In this document: positions 1 through 8,437 of the stretch, piece by piece
How positions within the stretch are numbered: the first letter of the stretch is position 1
Layout: each line of letters starts with the position of its first letter
From: an archaeon
GTDB lineage: Archaea; EX4484-52; B79-G9
Direction: 5' to 3'
Assembly: GCA_030630425.1 (NCBI GenBank)
Contig: DAOVNB010000006.1
Span: forward strand, 1 to 14,906
Length of the DNA: 14,906 nucleotides
Translations under genes and position numbers: made by a program
Notes under the pieces: generated by a model
What the model was told of the DNA's origin: nothing
What the model saw: only the letters and a program-made list of their open reading frames with translations
The model's database searches: none

Positions 1-1
1 A

Positions 2-1557
2 AACAATTACACAATGCCTGACCCGGGCTGCAACGGGATTACGGTAACAGACCAGAATGGGAAAACAGGCATATGCGAACTTGCAATAGAGCTCAACTGT
101 ACAGACGGCGCGGATAATGATATGGACAGGGACTTCAACCCGGGTGCTGATGGCCTTACAGGTGTGGGCGGTGCAGACTGCGATGATTATGACTGCGCAG
201 GAAAAGGGAACTGTCCTGTCATTGAGACCACCAACAAGACAGACGGGCTGGTGCGCGATTTCTTCTATTTCAATGGAACTGTCGGGTGGTCATGGGATAA
301 CAACAGGACAGATATGTGGTGCCTTGATGGAATTGACAACGACCTTGATTATTACGAGTATCAGAACAGGAGCGGTTTTGCAGTGAATACAAGCGGAGGG
401 GTCGACTGCATATATAATGACGGAGTGCGCAGCAGCTATACATACACCTACGATACTGACTGCAACAATACCGCAATTGGTCCTGAAGGACAGAACTGTG
501 AACTAGGTGTTGAATTGAACTGTACTGATACATTTGACAATGATCAGGATTGGGGCGTCACCGGAATATATTTTGCGGGCTTAGGCACAGGAGCTGACTG
601 CGATGATTACAGCTGCAGGAGCGGAGGCGTGTGTCCTGTAATTGAGGGTGGTGTGTGCACAGAGGTATCCTGCAGTGCAATTGAAAATACATGCCTTGAT
701 GGAATTGACAACGACCTTGACAAATACAACAATGACGGTTACACAGCCAATTCAAGCGGCGGTGTTGACTGCGTATACCAGAGCAACCTTTGGGATTCTG
801 ACTGTAACAATACATACATAAATGTCTCAGGTATTGTCGGCCTCTGCCAGCTTGGGGTTGAGCTTAACTGTACTGATGGTTTCGACAACGACAGGGATAA
901 GGACTACAATGCAGGCGGGGATGGTGTTCTTGGCGTAAATGGCTCAGACTGTGATGACTATGACTGCGCCGGAAAAGGAAGTTGTCCTGTTGTAGAAGCC
1001 AACTGTTCAGACGGGATAGACAATGACTTAGACTATGCTGTTGACTGCGCGGATCCTGACTGCAATGAAAAGCCCGGGCCTGGTGGAGTTTTCTGCACTG
1101 CTGATGAAAGCGGAATAGAAATGTGCGGCAATATCTATACTTCCCAAGCGCCGCCATATAATGTTGGTGATGCGGCGGATGATGACAATGACGACGCTGC
1201 TAACTGTTATGATGCAGGCTGTTACAAAAAAGGAAGTGTGTGCGGTGTCTGTCCCGAGAAAGAAGATTATGTGATTGATTCCTGCGCAGACGGGATAGAC
1301 AATGAGCTTAAGATTATGGGCCTCCCATATCTTGATGAAGGCACATCAAAATATAATCCCGGCGGGCAATATAACCCGTATGGCTATTCTTCTGACGGGG
1401 CTGACTGCGCAGATTCCGACTGCGCAGGAAAACCGGGACCAACAGGGGCGCTCTGCAGCGCAACAGAGGCAATCTGCAATGACACTATTGACAATGACAT
1501 GGACGGCCAGACAGACTGCGAAGATTCCGACTGCAGCGGATATTCTGCGTGCATTAC
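2..1557 (+). repeat. Protein-coded Cys/Asp-rich tandem modules (CxDGxDNDxD...DC)
   Basis: Eight copies of a core Cys-x-Asp-x-x-Asp-Asn-Asp/Glu start at residues 29, 103, 170, 227, 286, 331, 424 and 488 of the partial protein. Each is followed by a DC or DxDC element. The first five alternate between type A (ELNCTD...) and type B (CLDGIDNDLD...SGGVDC...DCNNT), giving an A-B super-repeat of roughly 115-140 residues. The first visible residues look like the end of another B unit, so the array continues upstream. A degenerate Asp-rich copy lies near nt 1172-1225. The dense acidic loops resemble calcium- or metal-binding loops such as thrombospondin type 3 and MopE-like motifs, and the cysteines suggest disulfides. 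Metal binding is inference. Confidence 0.85.
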
Positions 1558-4500
1558 CCCCTCATCGTATGTTGATACAACATGCAGCGCGCCATGTGAT
1601 TCTATAGGCTCTCCTGTAATGAAAACAGAATACTTTGGCAGCGGAAATTTGAGGGTGGTATATAACCAGTTCGTATACCGTGGCGAGAACCTGACAGTGC
1701 GTTTCATAAACGAAACCCCGATTACGGTTGCAAACCCGTATTTTTCTGTTGGCGGTGATGCGGCTGAGAGAATTCCTGTAGTGTTTAATGCATCTACATT
1801 AAGCACATATCTTGATGGGATGATGACTGGCTACGCAAAAAGTGTCGAGAGCCAGGAGTCAAAAAGCCTTGCCGCAGACTGCGTTTCATGCACAACAGAT
1901 GAGGGAGCGAACATCACGCTTGTAATCACAATTCCCGAAACTGACAGCGTGATAGATACAAGCGATACATACACTTTTGGTGTGCATGCAAACTTTATTA
2001 CCGGAAACCTTATTGACGGCACAATAACTGTGGATGTTCTTGAAAACGAGAAACCGACTTCAGTTGTAGTGACGCCTCTTGAAGGTATGGAAATAAACCG
2101 GACAAGCACAACGGATTTAATAACTGTAAAGCTTAATGCAAGCGATGAGACCGGCAACACATATGACTCAGGCATTGAAACATGTGAAGTTGCAGTTGAT
2201 GCGCCTTCAGACTGGGTCAGCAACACAGGATGCGTATTTTCGCTTTCAATTACAGATGACGGGGCCCACACGATATATTACAGGGCAAAAGACAACTCAG
2301 GAAATGTAGAGGATTACAATAACGTGTCCTTTAGCATAACAACAATACCTGCCCAGAGCGGTGGTTTCTACAACATAAGCGCTTCTGAACCTTTAAAGAG
2401 CCATTATAATCATTCGGAGATGCTTGTTTTCGGCGTAAACTTCACTTCAAACTATGCTTTTGCTGCAGGAACATGCGGCGTGTGGCTCGAAAACAGTACA
2501 GATTCCGTATTTGCCGATGATGCGATTTTGACACCATACGGCGCGGGAAACAAGTATGCGAACTGCAATGCATCTATTAATCTGACTGGTGTTTCTTTAG
2601 AGACATATAATGCTATTGTTGTACGGGTGAACGATACAAACGGGAGGGATGGGGTAAGTGCCAAAACGACAAAATTCTTTAAATGCTTACACAAGACAGC
2701 ACCGAATGGTAAATTGATTTGTATGGATGCCTGTGAAACAAATGCTGCGCCGACAGTAGAAAACATATCTGTGCGCCCAATTCCTGTAAGAAGAAGCGTC
2801 AACATAACTGTTGAGGCAAATGTGAGCGACAATGATGCGGGCATGTTAGGAGAACTCAATACCGAAGGTTATCCGAGGGTATGGTTCAAAAAAGAAGGTG
2901 AAGGCGCATATATAGACAACTATGTATGCAACACCACAGCTGATAATTATACATTCAACTGCAGTGTGTTCATTGCGCCTACAGACCCTATAGGCAACTG
3001 GAGCTACAAGGTTGAAGCGCAGGACATGCTTGGTGCAAGAAGCTTTCTTGAAAGTGTGTTCGAAGTATTCAGGGTACGGCTGAAAGTAGATGTGCTTGAC
3101 AACACTAATTATCTTCTTTACAGAAACGAGACATACAACATGTCGCTGCCGTATAATACCACAATCACAATCAACATAACAAAGGAAGACGACAATACCA
3201 CGATGAACAATTCGATGATATACTTCTATTACAAGGCATTGGGCGAAAGCAAGGTTTTCATCGGCACAAACATATCAAATGAATCAGGAATCGCAGAATA
3301 TACCTGGAACCCTTTGGATGACATTGCCCCAAAAGACTATGACATTTTGATGGAAGCAACAATAGGAACTTATGACAATTCCACGCTGACACCACTGCCT
3401 GTTGAGATCTGGGGCTGGTCAAAACCTGAATGGTCCCAGGCAGCATCACTTAATCTGGATGTGCCTGCAAACTTAAGCTGTGCTGTAAAAAGGACATTTA
3501 CTGGTGAAAATATTGCGTATTATCCTGCAACGCTCATATATAACAAAACATACATTGACAGCAAGCACCTAAAACAAAATATGCCCTCAGACAATCTCCT
3601 TATCGCAGACACATATACAAACAGCACCGGGTATACAGACTTTGCATGGGCGCCCGATAATCTTGGCACATTTAACTTCACATGCATAATTTCAGACAAC
3701 CAGACACTTAATTACAATGCGTCTGAGACCAACCACACAATTTCGGTCCAGATAACAGATGATATAAAGCCCGATATACTTTCCGTAAACTTGTCCAAGG
3801 CAACCCTTGATGTCAATTACCAGTCGCTCAATATCACGGCAAATGTTTCGGACAACTGGAAGATTGACACTGTCTGGGCCAATATAACAGGACCTTCGGG
3901 CTCTGTAAACAGGACGCTTGCAAATACAACAACCGATGATGAGGCAGGTGTGTGGGCTTTGGAATACACGCCAACTCTTGGCGCGGGTGAATACAGTGTT
4001 GTTGTTTATGTAAATGACTCTTCAGACAATGTTAACAGCAGCACTACCTATGCATTCACTGCCTTTGGTACAACAACAGGCACAACACAGACAAATGTGT
4101 TAAGCATAAACCTTGAAGGCATAACTGTTGATAACAACGGGACTGTGAATCTTGAAGTCAATGTCACAAACAACGGCCCTGCTTCAATGTATGATACTTA
4201 TCTAAAATTCATCAAACCCGCGGAAATTTATGTGCCTCAGACAGATTATGGCATTATCCCCCCAACAACAAGCATGGTAAAAAATATAACTTTGAATGTC
4301 ACGCGCGACCAGGAGACAGGCAACTGGAACATAGTGTTGTGGGCATCATGGAAAAATCCGGACAATACTTATGATGACGCATCAACAAATCTGATTCCTG
4401 TAAATATTATCCCGAACACATATCTTAGAATAATATCCCCGCCTTCAAAAACAATCGCGAATTATACAATAATTGATGAAACACGCGAGGCCGGCACAGT

Positions 4501-7500
4501 AACGCTGCAAAATTACGGGAACACCCCACTTGACAATATACAATTTAATGTTACAGGCAATATGTCTGCATCATGGATTATCTTTAATCCGGGAGCAGGA
4601 CACAACATCACAAAAGAGACAGCAGATGAAAATATAGTGGTTTCCGTAAATATTCCTACAGGCACTGCGCTTGGCTATTATGAATCAAATATTACAATCA
4701 ATGCATCAAACATTTCAGGCGGCTGTGCAACAAAAGCACAATGCGAAGATACTTTTAAAATTGAGATTGACCTGGTTGAAAACGAATGGACAAGGGATAA
4801 GGAGCTAATAGAAAAAACCGTTGAAGAGGAAAGCAGCGGAGTTTTGGAATTGCTGAATGTAAGCAATTACAAGGACAGTGCAATCCGGCTTGAGACTGAG
4901 ACCAACAACTCTATCATATCCGCGAATGAATCAGCATTTACTATAAATGAGAATGAATCCCATATGCTTGCGATAACTTATGATGCTACTGGTTTGCCCA
5001 AAGGCGATTACCATGCAAAGATAACTCTTAAAAACAGCACGCTTATCCCCGACAGCTTGCATACAGATGTGATTATCCATATAGTCCCAATAGGGATTTA
5101 CATAATTTCTCCTAATGAGACTAACAGGTTCACGGGTGCAGACGGCAACGGCGTTGTGGTTGGCGAGAATATAACAGCGCTTGTGAATGCAACTCTTATC
5201 GGTGTGCCGCTTGGCGAAAATCTTACATGGGCCGCGAAAATAAATGAAATCGAATGCACCGGTGTTTATGCGCTCTATGACGCGGGCAAACAATACTGGA
5301 TAATAAACTGCAGCGCGCCATACATACCCAAGAACCCGATAAACACAACAATAAAAGTAATCGGGACATACAATGGCGATGCCCAGAATTATGACGAGAA
5401 AGTTGGAGTTGTTGAATACCGTGATGTGACGCCTCCTGAATTTTCAGATGTCACAGCGACAAATGTTCTTCCGGATAATAATTCAACTGTAAATATAAGT
5501 GTGGCTGTAAGCGACAACAAGGATGTTGACAGTGTCTGGGGCACTGTTACTTATGTAAATGAATCTAAGAATTCCTCCGAAGAAAACGCCACACAGCTTT
5601 CATGGAACATAACATTTCAGGAAGGCGCAAATAATGTGTGGGCCTCACAGCTTGAAAACATTTCAATTGCCGGCGACTACGATATACTGGTGTATGCAAA
5701 TGACACTATGAACAACACAAACAGCACAACCGGTGTTTTTGAAGTATATGATATGATAAATTTTTCGGGATTGTTGACAGACAAAATAAATTCCGTCTAT
5801 GAGCCTGTTGATACCATATTTAAATTATACCGGCCGGGAACAAATGTTGTTGTGCATACATTTAGCACTAATGTTACCGGGGGGTACAATCGCACAATTG
5901 CCAAAAGAATATATGACATGGAAATGGGACTTATTATTCCAGATACAGGTGAATATGACAGAATAATATTGTATAATGTAAGCACAAACATAACCGATGC
6001 AGGCATAAATAATGCATTGAAAATAGGGCATGTTCCACTCAATACCCAATCACTTCCGCTATCAACTAAAGGATATGGTATTGCCGGTCTTGCTGCTGAA
6101 TCAAATTTTAATTTTACAAAAGCAGAAGTTATGATAAATTACAGCCTAAAAGCAATAAAAGGCACAATTCTTAAAAAAGACCTTTATGTTTACAAATGCA
6201 ACCTATGGAATTTTGACACCCAGGTTTGCAATTCACTCCCATGGACAAAGGAAGTATATCGACCCGAAGAAGACACAAACCAGTTCATATTTAATATTTC
6301 TCACTTTTCTGCTTATTTTGTTGCGGAGTACTGCCCCGAATGTGTTCCTGCAAAAGAAGAAATTATATACAGTAGTGGAGGCGGAGGCGGATCATTCCCA
6401 TATTGCGGCAACAATATTTGCGACATTGGTGAGAACTTCATAAACTGCGAGATTGACTGCGGGCTTAATGTAACCTGCGGCAACGGCATATGCGACCTTT
6501 TTGAAACAGAGGAAAACTGTCCTGTTGACTGCGAACTTAAAGGCACATCACCATTATCAATCAAGAGCACGCTTTCAGACATAAAGATGTTCCAGGGAGA
6601 CGAAAAAACAGAAGAAATAAAGATAACAAATAACAGGCATTATACCATAAACGCTTCAATTGCCGTTGTAGGGGGCATAAGCCAATTCCTGACAATTGCC
6701 GAAAAAATAACTATCTCCCCACGCACGGCTATTACAATTCCCATACTTGTAAGTGTGCCCCTCAATACGACTTCAGCAGTATACTCCGGTAATGTGCTTA
6801 TAACAACCAGGGGCCAAACGCAAAGTATTCCGGTCACAATAACTGTGATAGACAAGAATCTGGCATATATATCCCTAAAAATAATACCACTTTCAAATAA
6901 GTTTGAAACAAAAGGTGCTGCAAAATTCAGCATACTGCTTGAAAACAGCATGTCAAAGTATAAAGAATACGAAATTGAGCTAGAATACATAATACGCGAT
7001 ATACATACCGACTCAGATGTGTATACTAAACGCAAAATAGTTTCTTTTAGCGACAGATTGTTAGAAATATACGAAGTGCCGATACAAAAAAACAATATTA
7101 CTGAAGGAGAATATTATTTCATCGTAAATGCATATTATCAAGGACTCAAGCTTTTTTCAAAAACAGAGACTTTTGAAGTAGTAAATACTTTTTGGACACC
7201 TAATCGAATCAATATTTTGGTATTTGCAATACTTTCTATCATTCTTACATCCATTGCGGTTTACTCATATCAATGGCACAAAAAAGAGGTTGAAAAGAAG
7301 CAAAGATACTTCCAGCCGCACGATGTTTCTAAATTACCTCCGGCAACCGGAGGTATGTATGTGGGTAAAATCGCAGAAACAAGCATTCGTGCATATATTG
7401 ATCCGAATATGCTTACAACACATGTATTGGTTTCCGGAAGCACAGGAAGTGGAAAATCCGTAAGCGCTTCTGTCATTGTAGAGGAAGCACTAAAGATGAA

Positions 7501-8386
7501 GATACCTGTTGTGGTGTTTGACCCGACAGCACAATGGACCGGTTTTGTGAAAGCCTGCAAAGACGAGAATCTGCTTAAGTTTTACCGTAAATTCAATATG
7601 AAACCAGAAGAATCAAAACCATTTAAAGGCCTGATATATGATGTAGAAACACCGAATATAGATATTGATTTCAAAAAATACACAAATCCCGGCGAAATAA
7701 CAGTATTCAATCTTAATCAGCTGAAACCCGGCGAGTATGATCAGGCAGTTACCAATATTGTTCAGAGAATATTTGATGAGCCTTGGGAAGAATCCACTCA
7801 ATTGAAATTGCTGATAGTCTTTGATGAAGTGCACAGGCTTCTTGAAAAATACGGTGGCAAGGGAGGATATATCGCACTTGAAAAGGCATGCCGGGAATTC
7901 AGGAAATGGGGGATAGGGCTTATCATGGCCTCCCAGGTATCTGCAGATTTCAAGGAAGCTGTTCAAGGGAATATCCTTACAGAAATCCAGCTGAACACAA
8001 AAAGCATGGAAGACATCCGAAAAAATGAAAACAAGTATGGCGAAAAATTTGCTACAAGAATAACAAGACAATCGGTTGGTGTTGGTATGGTGCAGAACCC
8101 CAGATACAATGACGGGAAGCCATGGTTTGTGAATTTCAGGCCCACACTTCACGACCCTCACAAGATACCGGGAGAAGAATTGGCGAAATATAAAAAATAC
8201 ACTCAGGAAATTGAAAAAATAGAAAAAATAATTGATGCTCTTGAAAAGACAGGTGAGGATACAACAGACCTCAAACTTGAGCTTAAGCTTGCAAAAGACA
8301 AGTTAAAAACCGGCAGGTTTAGAATGGCTGAAATATATCTGGACACTCTGAAAAAAAACATACATTATAATATGAATACAATATAG
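2..8386 (+). CDS. Giant surface protein with transmembrane helix and cytoplasmic HerA/FtsK-like ATPase (5' partial)
   Basis: The frame is open to the window edge and the ATG at 14 falls inside a repeat module, so the real start lies upstream. Residues below count from that ATG. Seen: eight Cys/Asp modules (1-513); Ig-like and CARDB-like beta domains rich in N-glycosylation sequons (about 520-1910); a domain resembling PGF-pre-PGF (1914-2113); a Gly/Ser hinge (2120-2127); a double Cys knob (C2131-C2173); membrane-proximal beta domains; a transmembrane helix (about 2399-2419); then an ATPase with Walker A GSTGSGKS (2475-2482, K2481), Walker B LLIVFDE (D2604, E2605), the HerA-like segment FRKWGIGLIMASQ, and a Lys/Glu-rich helical tail. 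The topology is ectodomain outside, ATPase inside. HerA/FtsK relatives are hexameric DNA or protein pumps. A motor covalently joined to a giant ectodomain implies signal or force coupling across the membrane, which is inference. The frame ends in TAG (8384-8386). The ATPase assignment is firm; the biological role is unknown. Confidence 0.9.
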   Translation, partial: NNYTMPDPGCNGITVTDQNGKTGICELAIELNCTDGADNDMDRDFNPGADGLTGVGGADCDDYDCAGKGNCPVIETTNKTDGLVRDFFYFNGTVGWSWDNNRTDMWCLDGIDNDLDYYEYQNRSGFAVNTSGGVDCIYNDGVRSSYTYTYDTDCNNTAIGPEGQNCELGVELNCTDTFDNDQDWGVTGIYFAGLGTGADCDDYSCRSGGVCPVIEGGVCTEVSCSAIENTCLDGIDNDLDKYNNDGYTANSSGGVDCVYQSNLWDSDCNNTYINVSGIVGLCQLGVELNCTDGFDNDRDKDYNAGGDGVLGVNGSDCDDYDCAGKGSCPVVEANCSDGIDNDLDYAVDCADPDCNEKPGPGGVFCTADESGIEMCGNIYTSQAPPYNVGDAADDDNDDAANCYDAGCYKKGSVCGVCPEKEDYVIDSCADGIDNELKIMGLPYLDEGTSKYNPGGQYNPYGYSSDGADCADSDCAGKPGPTGALCSATEAICNDTIDNDMDGQTDCEDSDCSGYSACITPSSYVDTTCSAPCDSIGSPVMKTEYFGSGNLRVVYNQFVYRGENLTVRFINETPITVANPYFSVGGDAAERIPVVFNASTLSTYLDGMMTGYAKSVESQESKSLAADCVSCTTDEGANITLVITIPETDSVIDTSDTYTFGVHANFITGNLIDGTITVDVLENEKPTSVVVTPLEGMEINRTSTTDLITVKLNASDETGNTYDSGIETCEVAVDAPSDWVSNTGCVFSLSITDDGAHTIYYRAKDNSGNVEDYNNVSFSITTIPAQSGGFYNISASEPLKSHYNHSEMLVFGVNFTSNYAFAAGTCGVWLENSTDSVFADDAILTPYGAGNKYANCNASINLTGVSLETYNAIVVRVNDTNGRDGVSAKTTKFFKCLHKTAPNGKLICMDACETNAAPTVENISVRPIPVRRSVNITVEANVSDNDAGMLGELNTEGYPRVWFKKEGEGAYIDNYVCNTTADNYTFNCSVFIAPTDPIGNWSYKVEAQDMLGARSFLESVFEVFRVRLKVDVLDNTNYLLYRNETYNMSLPYNTTITINITKEDDNTTMNNSMIYFYYKALGESKVFIGTNISNESGIAEYTWNPLDDIAPKDYDILMEATIGTYDNSTLTPLPVEIWGWSKPEWSQAASLNLDVPANLSCAVKRTFTGENIAYYPATLIYNKTYIDSKHLKQNMPSDNLLIADTYTNSTGYTDFAWAPDNLGTFNFTCIISDNQTLNYNASETNHTISVQITDDIKPDILSVNLSKATLDVNYQSLNITANVSDNWKIDTVWANITGPSGSVNRTLANTTTDDEAGVWALEYTPTLGAGEYSVVVYVNDSSDNVNSSTTYAFTAFGTTTGTTQTNVLSINLEGITVDNNGTVNLEVNVTNNGPASMYDTYLKFIKPAEIYVPQTDYGIIPPTTSMVKNITLNVTRDQETGNWNIVLWASWKNPDNTYDDASTNLIPVNIIPNTYLRIISPPSKTIANYTIIDETREAGTVTLQNYGNTPLDNIQFNVTGNMSASWIIFNPGAGHNITKETADENIVVSVNIPTGTALGYYESNITINASNISGGCATKAQCEDTFKIEIDLVENEWTRDKELIEKTVEEESSGVLELLNVSNYKDSAIRLETETNNSIISANESAFTINENESHMLAITYDATGLPKGDYHAKITLKNSTLIPDSLHTDVIIHIVPIGIYIISPNETNRFTGADGNGVVVGENITALVNATLIGVPLGENLTWAAKINEIECTGVYALYDAGKQYWIINCSAPYIPKNPINTTIKVIGTYNGDAQNYDEKVGVVEYRDVTPPEFSDVTATNVLPDNNSTVNISVAVSDNKDVDSVWGTVTYVNESKNSSEENATQLSWNITFQEGANNVWASQLENISIAGDYDILVYANDTMNNTNSTTGVFEVYDMINFSGLLTDKINSVYEPVDTIFKLYRPGTNVVVHTFSTNVTGGYNRTIAKRIYDMEMGLIIPDTGEYDRIILYNVSTNITDAGINNALKIGHVPLNTQSLPLSTKGYGIAGLAAESNFNFTKAEVMINYSLKAIKGTILKKDLYVYKCNLWNFDTQVCNSLPWTKEVYRPEEDTNQFIFNISHFSAYFVAEYCPECVPAKEEIIYSSGGGGGSFPYCGNNICDIGENFINCEIDCGLNVTCGNGICDLFETEENCPVDCELKGTSPLSIKSTLSDIKMFQGDEKTEEIKITNNRHYTINASIAVVGGISQFLTIAEKITISPRTAITIPILVSVPLNTTSAVYSGNVLITTRGQTQSIPVTITVIDKNLAYISLKIIPLSNKFETKGAAKFSILLENSMSKYKEYEIELEYIIRDIHTDSDVYTKRKIVSFSDRLLEIYEVPIQKNNITEGEYYFIVNAYYQGLKLFSKTETFEVVNTFWTPNRINILVFAILSIILTSIAVYSYQWHKKEVEKKQRYFQPHDVSKLPPATGGMYVGKIAETSIRAYIDPNMLTTHVLVSGSTGSGKSVSASVIVEEALKMKIPVVVFDPTAQWTGFVKACKDENLLKFYRKFNMKPEESKPFKGLIYDVETPNIDIDFKKYTNPGEITVFNLNQLKPGEYDQAVTNIVQRIFDEPWEESTQLKLLIVFDEVHRLLEKYGGKGGYIALEKACREFRKWGIGLIMASQVSADFKEAVQGNILTEIQLNTKSMEDIRKNENKYGEKFATRITRQSVGVGMVQNPRYNDGKPWFVNFRPTLHDPHKIPGEELAKYKKYTQEIEKIEKIIDALEKTGEDTTDLKLELKLAKDKLKTGRFRMAEIYLDTLKKNIHYNMNTI
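320..720 (+). repeat. 29-bp exact direct repeat at 320-348 and 692-720
   Basis: The nucleotides coding for the type B core (C-L-D-G-I-D-N-D-L-D) are identical over 29 bases in two modules 372 nt apart, while the sequence around them differs. This fits recent module duplication or recombination inside the array. It lies within an open reading frame and is not a CRISPR or mobile-element repeat. Confidence 0.85.
7430..8167 (+). repeat. ATPase-coding homology patches shared with the downstream paralogue (copy 1)
   Basis: Three patches match the downstream gene at a constant offset of 4644 nt with no indels. 7430-7572 has 6 mismatches in 143 nt, all synonymous. 7769-8016 has 7 in 248 nt. 8093-8167 has 2 in 75 nt. 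They cover the Walker A region, Walker B through the FRKWGIGLIMASQ segment, and the C-terminal part of the ATPase fold. The stretches between them (7573-7768 and 8017-8092) are visibly diverged in both DNA and protein. Mismatches were counted by hand. Confidence 0.9.
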
Positions 8387-8437
8387 CTAATTAGATGTCT
8401 TGCATCACTTTGTAAAATATATGGCTGATGATTAAAA
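8387..8437 (+). other. 51-nt spacer between the two giant paralogues
   Basis: No T-tract terminator is visible. An A/T-rich AAATATAT (8415-8422) lies only about 19 nt from the next ATG, which is too close for a normally placed archaeal TATA box. Two TGAT elements (8426-8432) weakly match the 3' end of archaeal 16S rRNA at a plausible ribosome-binding distance. The short gap with no clear promoter or terminator favours co-transcription of the two genes. Confidence 0.4.

Noticed and set aside
14..16. ATG at 14 as the true start of the first giant gene
   Set aside because: The four codons before it (N-N-Y-T) fit the end of a repeat module, the frame is open to the edge, and no signal peptide follows the ATG. 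The gene is 5' truncated by the window.
2..1557. CRISPR or DNA-level repeat array in the first 1.5 kb
   Set aside because: The repeats are irregular in length, lie in frame within one open reading frame, and are conserved mainly as protein motifs.
270..8161. Many reverse-strand and other-frame open frames of 60-180 codons
   Set aside because: They all overlap the giant genes, have low-complexity or Ser/Cys/Leu-biased shadow compositions, and show no recognisable domains. Those opposite the ATPase recur in both paralogues only because the DNA below them is duplicated.
8384..8386. Readthrough of the first gene's TAG into the second gene
   Set aside because: Reading on gives only 13 extra residues and then a TGA at 8426, and the paralogue tail ends at about the same point, so this TAG looks like a normal stop.
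8415..8422. TATA-like AAATATAT upstream of the second giant gene
   Set aside because: Its centre is only about 19 nt from the ATG, so the predicted transcript start would fall inside the coding sequence. It is more likely chance A/T-rich sequence in a co-transcribed spacer.
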